A stretch of 64,000 nucleotides of DNA from NCBI RefSeq assembly GCF_001988955.1, contig NZ_CP014263.1, positions 1,116,001 to 1,180,000 of the forward strand. Direction: 5' to 3'. Source of the DNA: Spirosoma montaniterrae. Lineage in GTDB: Bacteria; Bacteroidota; Bacteroidia; Cytophagales; Spirosomataceae. Below, piece after piece: positions 57,427 to 64,000 of this stretch. Below the pieces are notes generated by a model. The model searched no databases. It had not been told where the DNA came from and was given only the letters and a program-made list of their open reading frames with translations. The stretch's first letter is position 1, and the number at the start of each line of letters is the position of its first letter. A program made the translations under genes and the position numbers.

Positions 57427-59919
57427 TCAGTTGGTTATTCTGACTACAATTACGTTTGCATCGTCTTCACCGTTGGCAGCTCCGTTGCCCGGTTGAGAGT
57501 CGGTGTCGGGTTGACCCGACGAACTGATCTGCGCCATGCCGGTCAGCGTACCCGCCGTGGTGGCTCTGGCAACGAAACTAAGACTGGCAAACTGCCCCGG
57601 AGCCAGACTGGTTATGGTGCCACTAACCAACTGACCATTGGCTGCCATGCCCGTAGTAGAGGAACTGAATACCAACCCGGCAGGCAGTGTATGCTGCACG
57701 CCAATACCCGTTGCAGATAGCCCTCCGCTGTTGCGCACCGTGAGTGTAAACGTGATGAACTGGCCTACCTTCACTACCTGAACGTTGCCGCTGGTATGCA
57801 AACTCAGATCAACTTTGGTGGGGTCGGGTGTTGGTTGATTACTCTGAACAGGGGGTAGTGCAGCCTGATTGGGGTTGGGCGAAGCAAACACTGCCGACGA
57901 ACTGCCTGGGCGAGTGCGCAGGTCAGCCGTGGCAGCATCGTCCTGGCCGTCGGCGGTGCCGGTAGCTGGCTGACTGTCGGGGTCTGGATTGGTAGTGGCT
58001 GTCAGTTCAGCCGCATTCCAGTAGGTTCCGGCGGCTGTCAGGCGGGCTATGTATCGGCGGCTTACCTGCTGCCCGCCAGCTACCACTGGAATGGTGCCGC
58101 TCACGATATTATTGGCCGCTGTCAGGCCGTCTGCTGAAGAAACAAAAGACAGATTTCCCGGAAGCCGGTTCTGAAGCGTCACGGACCTGGCATCGCAGCC
58201 ACTTTCATTGCGTACGGTAAGCGTATACGTAACGGTATCACCCATCGCAGGTGTTCGGCGGCTAACGCTCATGGCGAGGCTCAAATCTGCACCAGCCAGC
58301 GCAACGGTTCGGCTTGCCGGGGCCGACAGGCATCCGTAAACTTCATTCTCGGCCTGAACGCTATACGACCCGGCACTGGTAACAGTAATCGACGACCCCG
58401 CTGCGCCCGTGTTCCAGCGGTTCAGCCCGGTATAGGAAGACGTCAGACTCAGACCGGCAGCCAGGCAAATATCGCCCGACCCGCTGGCTGTTATGGTAGG
58501 CGTAGCGGGCCGAACCGTGGCAGGCACCTGTACGGCGGGCGGAAATACGTGCTGGTTTTGTGCATTGCGCAACCGGGCCGAGTAGAGGCCGGTTCCAACA
58601 CTGACAGACGAGCTGCTGGCACCGTTGGTCCAGATATACTCCGAGTAGCCGCCGGGCTGGGTAAGCGTGAGCTGATTACCCGAGGCACAGGTTAAACTGA
58701 CCAACGGTTGTGGCTGCGCCAGATACGGCGTAATTGATTGCAACATACTGTTGGTGATAGCATTAGCCCATAGTTCGCCCGCCCGCGCCTGCCCCGATGG
58801 CGAGTAATGAATACCGTCGGGGCGTTCGGCCAGCGAAGTGATATTGTCGAGATCGGGACCCTGAAAGGTGCGGTAATTGGCCCGGTTGATGACCTGCGAC
58901 TGCGCCGACCGAACGTTCTCAAATGGCCCGCCCACAAACGAAGACAGTGCCACAATCCAGGCCAGGTTGGGTTTGTTGAATTCGGTTCTCGATTTGTCGA
59001 TGACGCCGTAATGGTGGGTCAGAATGTCGGTTGTCGAGTTACCCCGGTCGTTCTCACCATGTTGCAATAACATGGCCCGTATGCCCGTGGCCGGTACGTA
59101 TAACCCCATCAGATTGCGGACGTTGGCCCACGGCATACGAATCGGGTATCTGACAAAAGAATGATCAAAGGGAATATCGTAGGCCGCCTTGTAGTTGTAC
59201 TCCATGTTGGTGCCACCAAAACCAGCATTGTAGAACAGTACGGGTACATTGATGCGCTGTACCAGCAGGTCGCCCATACGACCCCACAGCCACGGTACGC
59301 TGGCAAAGGGCGATATGGTGGCTCCGGTCTGCAACTTTCGGAAGTCAAGCCCGGCCAGAAAACGCGGATTTGCCGTGTTGAAATACTGGTCAATTTCGGG
59401 CGAGGGAAAATTGAACGGAACAGCTATCACGCGGTCGTCGGTGGCGCCCGCCATTGTGGGGCATTGATCAACGCCGTTGACAAAACAGCTTGATCCCTGT
59501 GCGTTCGAGTGGCCCACAATAGCAAACACTTCGCCTACGCCAAAGCGATCAAGCGAATCGGTTGCCACGACCTGCCCGTTTTTCAGTCCGCGCACATTGA
59601 TCTGATACCAGCCGCCACTAACGGGTACTATACCGTTGAACTGCCCATTGACTGGGTTTGCCTGAAGCAGTCGCCAGTTGGTAGTTGTACCCTGCCCCGC
59701 CACGCGTGCCACAAACCGGACCTCTACCGCATCGAGCGGCTGGGCATAACTTCCGGCTACCTGAACGCTGGCCTGATTACTATTGTCGCGCTGAATCACC
59801 ATCCGGCTCAGAGGATAAGTGAGTTTGATCTGGCCTAATGAGGGAAAAGAGTGGGTGAGGAGTGCAGGTACATAGAGAAGGATACATATTCTCAAATGTA
59901 CAGGTGTAAGTGTATTCAT
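57427..59919 (-). CDS. Large exported SGNH-hydrolase-like protein with DUF11 repeats
   Basis: 830 residues. Signal peptide (YVPALLTHSFPSLGQ). Residues about 30-450 resemble a sialate O-acetylesterase (SASA) type SGNH hydrolase: Ser in FAIVGHSNAQGSS, block GFGGTNMEYNYKAAYD, LLQHGENDRGNS and the Asp-His pair in RPDGIHYSPSGQARAGELW. Then Ig-like/PKD-like strands with Cys, and two DUF11 repeats (DLSLAMSVSRRTPAMGDTVT, VDLSLHTSGNVQVVKVGQFI), each closed by a phrase like PDPDSQPATGTADGQDDAAT. Possible surface carbohydrate esterase or adhesin. No type IX tail seen at the end (VIVVRITN). Confidence 0.82.
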   Translation of the reverse strand: MNTLTPVHLRICILLYVPALLTHSFPSLGQIKLTYPLSRMVIQRDNSNQASVQVAGSYAQPLDAVEVRFVARVAGQGTTTNWRLLQANPVNGQFNGIVPVSGGWYQINVRGLKNGQVVATDSLDRFGVGEVFAIVGHSNAQGSSCFVNGVDQCPTMAGATDDRVIAVPFNFPSPEIDQYFNTANPRFLAGLDFRKLQTGATISPFASVPWLWGRMGDLLVQRINVPVLFYNAGFGGTNMEYNYKAAYDIPFDHSFVRYPIRMPWANVRNLMGLYVPATGIRAMLLQHGENDRGNSTTDILTHHYGVIDKSRTEFNKPNLAWIVALSSFVGGPFENVRSAQSQVINRANYRTFQGPDLDNITSLAERPDGIHYSPSGQARAGELWANAITNSMLQSITPYLAQPQPLVSLTCASGNQLTLTQPGGYSEYIWTNGASSSSVSVGTGLYSARLRNAQNQHVFPPAVQVPATVRPATPTITASGSGDICLAAGLSLTSSYTGLNRWNTGAAGSSITVTSAGSYSVQAENEVYGCLSAPASRTVALAGADLSLAMSVSRRTPAMGDTVTYTLTVRNESGCDARSVTLQNRLPGNLSFVSSADGLTAANNIVSGTIPVVAGGQQVSRRYIARLTAAGTYWNAAELTATTNPDPDSQPATGTADGQDDAATADLRTRPGSSSAVFASPNPNQAALPPVQSNQPTPDPTKVDLSLHTSGNVQVVKVGQFITFTLTVRNSGGLSATGIGVQHTLPAGLVFSSSTTGMAANGQLVSGTITSLAPGQFASLSFVARATTAGTLTGMAQISSSGQPDTDSQPGNGAANGEDDANVIVVRITN

Positions 59920-60193
59920 AGTTGAATAAATTGATTTGTTAATATTGACTTACTTCGTCACCACGTTGCAATATCTGGCTTTATACGTTTCTACGAGATG
60001 AAAAATAGACAAATTATCGCGTGTAACGACTAAACGGTCTGTTCGTCAGACTCCGGTCGCGCCAACCTCGTTGAGGATGACTATTTCTATTCCTATGGTA
60101 AGTGCAGGAGTTTTCGGTAATTGGGTTTGTTTTTGGGAAACGATTCTGTTACTTTGTCTTACCGAAGGAGATTAACCCTTTACCCGTTTGGCG
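59920..60193. other. Intergenic region between the SGNH/DUF11 gene and a hypothetical gene
   Basis: No gene seen in 274 bases. It is AT-rich on the left and carries TTTG (60126-60129), 19 bases, then TTACTTTG (60149-60156), one mismatch from the -7 consensus: a likely promoter for the plus-strand gene at 60194 with a leader of about 34 bases. Confidence 0.5.
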
Positions 60194-60688
60194 ATGAATT
60201 TTGACGACGAAGACGACGACGATAGCTTTATGGATTGGGACGGCTTCGATGAGGATTACGATCCTGAAGAAACCCGCGCCGAAATGGAAGCTGAAAACCG
60301 GCGTATCAAAAACCTGCCGATTTTGCGGAAGGCGAATGAATTGATGGAACTCACGCAGGCCATTGTCGAGACGATCAATAAGGAAGAAGACGTACTGATG
60401 ATGCATGAGCAGATGCTGGCGAATGCTATGATGCTGGCTCCCAAAATTGTGGGTGCCGAAGGGGGCGATTTGTATACGCTCCGCATGGAAAACGCTGTCA
60501 TCATCAAAATGCACGCCCGCGAGTTACTGGCGCAGACATCGTACTGCAAAGCCGAAAAACTCGCTGAACCCGCCTACCTGAACGTACTTCGCGACGAGAT
60601 CGAGCAGTTTCGGTTATTATTTGTCGACTGGGTCAACGGGTTTGATAAAGATAACGATGCACCTGATGACTGGGGCCTTTTCTACTAA
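60194..60688 (+). CDS. Acidic cytoplasmic protein of unknown function
   Basis: 164 residues. The front is extremely acidic (MNFDDEDDDDSFMDWDGFDE), followed by helices KNLPILRKANELMELTQAIV, NKEEDVLMMHEQMLANAMML and a C-terminal EQFRLLFVDWVNGFDKDND. No signal peptide or membrane segment. Looks like a conserved Bacteroidota hypothetical; I cannot assign a role. ATG 60194 chosen; a TTG two codons earlier is possible. Ends at the terminator 60711-60735. Confidence 0.8.
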   Translation: MNFDDEDDDDSFMDWDGFDEDYDPEETRAEMEAENRRIKNLPILRKANELMELTQAIVETINKEEDVLMMHEQMLANAMMLAPKIVGAEGGDLYTLRMENAVIIKMHARELLAQTSYCKAEKLAEPAYLNVLRDEIEQFRLLFVDWVNGFDKDNDAPDDWGLFY

Positions 60689-60710
60689 CTTTTTTGCGTA
60701 GATGTTCTAC

Positions 60711-60735
60711 ACGCCCCACGACCGGGGCGTTTTTA
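60711..60735 (+). terminator. Rho-independent terminator
   Basis: Stem acgcccc (60711-60717) pairs with ggggcgt (60724-60730), followed by a run of Ts. Ends the gene at 60194-60688. Confidence 0.9.
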
Positions 60736-60875
60736 TTGCGCTGACCGCTACCCAGCCTGCCACCCCGATAACAATTAAAGGCTATCGTCGTTTTGCATGG
60801 CTTTTTGCTCGGTAAACGTACCACCCACTAAATAAACGTATACCTTTTCAGTGGCTTATCACTAATTTAAAGGGC

Positions 60876-60883
60876 TATCTTTG
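60876..60883 (+). promoter_or_regulatory. -7 promoter element of the SprB-repeat gene
   Basis: TATCTTTG, exact TAnnTTTG, 18 bases before the start codon at 60902, giving a leader of about 15 bases. Confidence 0.55.
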
Positions 60884-60901
60884 CGTTCTGTTGTCCATTC
60901 T

Positions 60902-63259
60902 ATGAAAAAAATGCTACTCGCTCTATTCCATCCCGTTCGTTGGCAGATTCGTCTATTCATAGCCACAGTTATATGCCTGACTGGCTGTTTGGTTCATACC
61001 AGTTATGCACAAGTGCCGCCAGTCATTACACTATCGGCCAGTTCGGCAACGGTTTGTGCCGGTTCCAATACGGTTCTTACGGCATCGGGCTGCCCAACAA
61101 CGGCGGCTCTCCGATGGTCGACCAATCAAACCACAAACCCTGTTACGGTAACTCCAACGCAGGCAACGATTTTTTCTGCCACCTGTACCGTTACCACTAC
61201 CTCGGTAGTGACAACCACGGCCATCAGCACCTCGGCAGTAAATGCGACGGCGGTCAGCACGACCTACGTTTCGAGCACAACGGCATTGGTCTCCAATTCT
61301 GCATCAGGATCGGCGTCCATCTCAATTCAGACAACTCCCGGCCTGAGCTTGTCAGTTACCGCGACACCCGCCGTATGTAATGGCACCAGCGACGGACGTA
61401 TAGCCGTGGCCGTAGTGGGTGGTACGGCCCCTTTTCAGTACCAGTTTAATAGCCAGCCTTTTCAGAGCGAGAACACGCTGAGCGGGCTGAGGGCGGGTGC
61501 CTACACGGTTGTGGCCAGAGATTTGCGCGGGTGTACGGCAACGGCCAACGTCACGGTCACGCAGCCGGTGCCGTTGTCGCTGACGGCAACGCCAACCAGT
61601 TCACGCTGCGCCGGTGGCGACGATGGCACTATCGTCGCCGTGGCATCGGGTGGTAACGGCGGGCCGTTTCGGTACTCGTTAAATTTTCAAACAACCCCGC
61701 AGCCAACCGGCCTTTTTACTAATCTGAAAGCCAATACCCTTTACACCGTTGTAGCCGCCGACCAGCGCGACTGTATCGTGGCGCGGGAAGTAACTATTCC
61801 ACAGCCCAATTCATATACCATTAGCCTGACGGCGCAACCGGCCAAATGTGCTGGCTCGGCAGACGGAACAGTGGCTATATCGGTGCGGGGCGGCACGGGT
61901 AATCTAATCTATCGAATCGGTAATGGCCCATTCCAGTCGGGAACGCTCTTTACCGGTTTAGCCGCCAATACCTATGAAGTGACCGTGCAGGATGCCAACG
62001 GCTGTCAGGGCCGAGAATCTATTGCGGTAGGCCAGCCAACTCCCCTGCGACTGACTGCAACGTCGACGCCTATCAACTGCTTTGGCCTGACCAGCGGAAC
62101 GGCCAGCGTTACGGCATCGGGCGGCACCGGGGCCGTCACATACCGGCTTACAACGGCCCCTGCCTCGCAGACGAGTACCGTATTTACGGGCCTGGGAACG
62201 GGCGAATATACCATCGTCGGAACCGATGCCAATGGCTGCACCACACCCGTATCCGTAACGGTGGGCCGGGCCGACGTGCTCAGAGTACAGGCGGCTATGA
62301 CGCCCGCTACCTGCTGCGTTTGTCCAACGGGAGCAGTCCGTCTGAGCAGCACGGGCGGCAGTGGTGCCACGCGCCAGTACCAGATTATCGGGCAACCGTA
62401 TCAGGCCAATGCACAGTTTGCCGGGCTGCGACCTAATGCCTACCAACTGCGCGTAGCCGATGAAGTTGGCTGTACCGACACCGTAACCGTTCGCGTAACC
62501 GATGCGTCGGCAATGACACTCACCACCGGAACGATTAAGAATGTACTCTGCGCGGGCGGCTCCGATGGCGAAGCTGCCGTTCAGGTAGCGGGTGGCACCC
62601 GACCGTTTACGTTTTTCTGGCAGACCGAACGCAAGGATACACTCCAAACCCGAACGGCCACGCAGACAAACCTGCCTGAAGGCACCTACACGGTAAGTGT
62701 ACTCGACAGCAACCGCTGCACGACCAGCACCGTATTTGTTACGCTACGGTCGCAGTTTCCGGTGCCAACAAAACCAACTGTCCAACTCTCAGGCGGGGCA
62801 CTGTTAGTCGATCAAACCGTTGGTATTCAGTGGTACGTGCAGCAGGGAACGAACCCGGCCCGGCCAGTACCCAATGCCACCCGCCCCGTGCTGACGCCCT
62901 TTGAAAGCGGGCAGTATTACGTAGTGATTACGGCCAACGGCTGTTCGTCGCCCCCATCTGACCGGGTAAACTTCGTGCTTACGGCCACCCCCGAACCCGT
63001 TGCCGATTTTACGGTTCGCGTTGCGCCAAACCCGGTTTCGGGCGGCCAACTACGCGTTGAACTCGAACAGGCCCAACGGTCGGCGGTATCGCTAAATCTG
63101 CTCGATGCATCAGGACGGGTTATATGGCAACAGCAAGTACCCGCCTTTACAGGCAAAAAGCAGGCTACGTGGCCGCTGACGGGCATTTCGACCGGCACGT
63201 ATTTGCTGAAGGCCGACGCCGATTCGCGCCGGGCGGTGTTGCGTGTGGTAGTCGAGTAG
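60902..63259 (+). CDS. SprB-repeat cell-surface protein with type IX secretion tail
   Basis: 785 residues. Signal peptide (FIATVICLTGCLVHTSYAQ). After an Ig-like Cys-containing domain and a Thr/Ser/Val-rich stretch (about 95-140), at least five SprB-type repeats follow, each about 75-80 residues with the beat CxGxxDGxxxVxxxGGTxPxxYxxxxxxF, then GLxAxTYTVxVxDxxGC. The end (VRVAPNPVSGGQLRVELEQA through GISTGTYLLKADADSR) is a T9SS type A sorting domain, so it is exported by the Por machinery and anchored outside. Likely adhesin or gliding-related. Its stop lies one base from the convergent DUF11 gene stop. Confidence 0.9.
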   Translation: MKKMLLALFHPVRWQIRLFIATVICLTGCLVHTSYAQVPPVITLSASSATVCAGSNTVLTASGCPTTAALRWSTNQTTNPVTVTPTQATIFSATCTVTTTSVVTTTAISTSAVNATAVSTTYVSSTTALVSNSASGSASISIQTTPGLSLSVTATPAVCNGTSDGRIAVAVVGGTAPFQYQFNSQPFQSENTLSGLRAGAYTVVARDLRGCTATANVTVTQPVPLSLTATPTSSRCAGGDDGTIVAVASGGNGGPFRYSLNFQTTPQPTGLFTNLKANTLYTVVAADQRDCIVAREVTIPQPNSYTISLTAQPAKCAGSADGTVAISVRGGTGNLIYRIGNGPFQSGTLFTGLAANTYEVTVQDANGCQGRESIAVGQPTPLRLTATSTPINCFGLTSGTASVTASGGTGAVTYRLTTAPASQTSTVFTGLGTGEYTIVGTDANGCTTPVSVTVGRADVLRVQAAMTPATCCVCPTGAVRLSSTGGSGATRQYQIIGQPYQANAQFAGLRPNAYQLRVADEVGCTDTVTVRVTDASAMTLTTGTIKNVLCAGGSDGEAAVQVAGGTRPFTFFWQTERKDTLQTRTATQTNLPEGTYTVSVLDSNRCTTSTVFVTLRSQFPVPTKPTVQLSGGALLVDQTVGIQWYVQQGTNPARPVPNATRPVLTPFESGQYYVVITANGCSSPPSDRVNFVLTATPEPVADFTVRVAPNPVSGGQLRVELEQAQRSAVSLNLLDASGRVIWQQQVPAFTGKKQATWPLTGISTGTYLLKADADSRRAVLRVVVE

Positions 63260-63260
63260 A

Positions 63261-64000
63261 TTAGTACACCCGCAAACTAACCTGAGCCGTATCTTTCTCA
63301 CCGGTATCGAAGCCATTGTTGGGCGTCGATGCCGGGTCGATCAGGGATGAACTCAGCACTTCGGCTTTGATGGTTGCCGGTTCCGTTGACACGGCCCGCA
63401 CCCGAAACATAAAAACAGTGGTTTGGTGGGGGAAAGCCAGGGCTCTTGTATCTGTTGTGAGTTCACTACCCGTTGCGCTGAAATCGGTACTGCTGACGAA
63501 GACCAGTCCGTCGGGGAGCTGACACCGGATACGGGCACTGTTCCTGGCCATAACGCTACGCTGCCTGACCGAAACCCATACTGTAAACTCACTGTTAAGT
63601 GCAGGCGTCAACGTGCTGGGTGTCAGCATGAGTGCCAACTCACTTCTGTCAAGTACAATAGTTGGCTCGTTCGATTGAACTGTCGGCATTGTAGCCGGAT
63701 TCGGCTCTGGTGAGACGAATACAGGGCCTGACGTTGCCGTTGTGCGGAAATCGGCCCAGGCAACGTATTTCTGCCCACTGTTGGTGCCAAAGTTGGGCGT
63801 TGAACTGGGGTCAGGATTGTCGCAACGGATGATCTGTGTCGCCAGCCGATAAATAGCCTCTGTTCCGGGTTTGACCGAAAAAACGTAGACTACCGCTCCA
63901 AACGCCGGAACAACCGTGGGTACGCTGATGAGCGAACCATCCGATAACTGAACATCGGCTCCGGTCGAGACAATGGTGAGTGACGAAGGTAAACGGAGTT
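63261..64000 (-). CDS. DUF11-repeat surface protein, cut by the right window edge
   Basis: The frame is open from the window edge (64000) to the stop at 63261, 246 codons. An ATG at 63689 is internal, because the sequence before it reads as a normal repeat. Two DUF11-type modules are visible, one ending VSPEPNPATMPTVQSNEPTI and the other with LALMLTPSTLTPALNSEFTV and LPDGLVFVSST. The closing phrase DPASTPNNGFDTGEKDTAQV parallels the DPSSTPNFGTNSGQK earlier. Related in style to the DUF11 protein at 57427-59919. Surface adhesin is likely; no type IX tail at the visible C-terminus (VSLRVY). Confidence 0.8.
   Translation of the reverse strand, partial: LRLPSSLTIVSTGADVQLSDGSLISVPTVVPAFGAVVYVFSVKPGTEAIYRLATQIIRCDNPDPSSTPNFGTNSGQKYVAWADFRTTATSGPVFVSPEPNPATMPTVQSNEPTIVLDRSELALMLTPSTLTPALNSEFTVWVSVRQRSVMARNSARIRCQLPDGLVFVSSTDFSATGSELTTDTRALAFPHQTTVFMFRVRAVSTEPATIKAEVLSSSLIDPASTPNNGFDTGEKDTAQVSLRVY

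Overview
This window is chromosomal DNA of a Bacteroidota bacterium, most likely a Cytophagales/Spirosomaceae relative (Spirosoma, Fibrella or Rudanella type). The evidence is a SusC/SusD pair, four TonB-dependent receptors with carboxypeptidase-D-like N-terminal domains, SprB-repeat and DUF11 surface proteins with a type IX secretion tail, LytTR two-component signalling, the Bacteroidota families DUF4494, DUF4159 and HYC_CC_PP, and promoter elements of the TAnnTTTG type. I saw no rRNA, tRNA, CRISPR array, prophage or classical insertion sequence.

Layout. 1-8.0 kb: SusC (cut by the window edge), SusD and a large FG-GAP/ASPIC-UnbV lipoprotein, a glycan-uptake style operon. 8.0-15.6 kb: a minus-strand tripartite efflux operon (TolC, membrane-fusion lipoprotein, FtsX-type permease, ABC ATPase) running into a LytS-type kinase; its LytTR regulator is separated from the kinase by an oppositely oriented DUF4143 ATPase. 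15.7-22.0 kb: a lipoprotein, a NarL-type two-component pair, two BlaI/MecI-like operators, and a run of small exported proteins of unknown function, one frameshifted. 22-32.5 kb: CsbD, flavin monooxygenase, DUF2147, thioesterase, Oar-like receptor, nucleoside hydrolase, M3 peptidase, YceI. 32.6-38.9 kb: DUF4494, then a metal (probably copper) island: HYC_CC_PP protein, TonB receptor, HMA-AraC regulator, remnant of a four-helix copper protein, His/Met-rich outer-membrane protein and secreted HMA protein. 38.9-49.8 kb: housekeeping genes (kynureninase, TetR, QueG, GrpE-DnaJ, nucleotidase, desaturase, DUF4159, RsmE, MarC, aminotransferase, AroQ, XerD). 49.9-57.3 kb: a frameshifted small gene, VOC protein, a TonB receptor with an FAD oxidoreductase flanked by two identical hairpin elements, and a transglutaminase/Anbu-protease pair. 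57.4-64 kb: large secreted adhesin-like proteins.

The most unusual signal is not a protein. At least fourteen places hold long hairpins (arms about 26-49 bases) whose arms are made of degenerate 5-9 base words repeated in tandem. The words differ from locus to locus, but the architecture is constant: two mirrored arms, a 7-60 base loop, and a position that fills the gap between genes. The arms often supply a start codon, a stop codon or the terminal codons of the neighbour; one copy is inserted in frame inside a coding sequence, and two copies are identical over 65 bases and flank a two-gene segment. I call them word-built mirror hairpins; the name is mine. I do not know an established family with this description.
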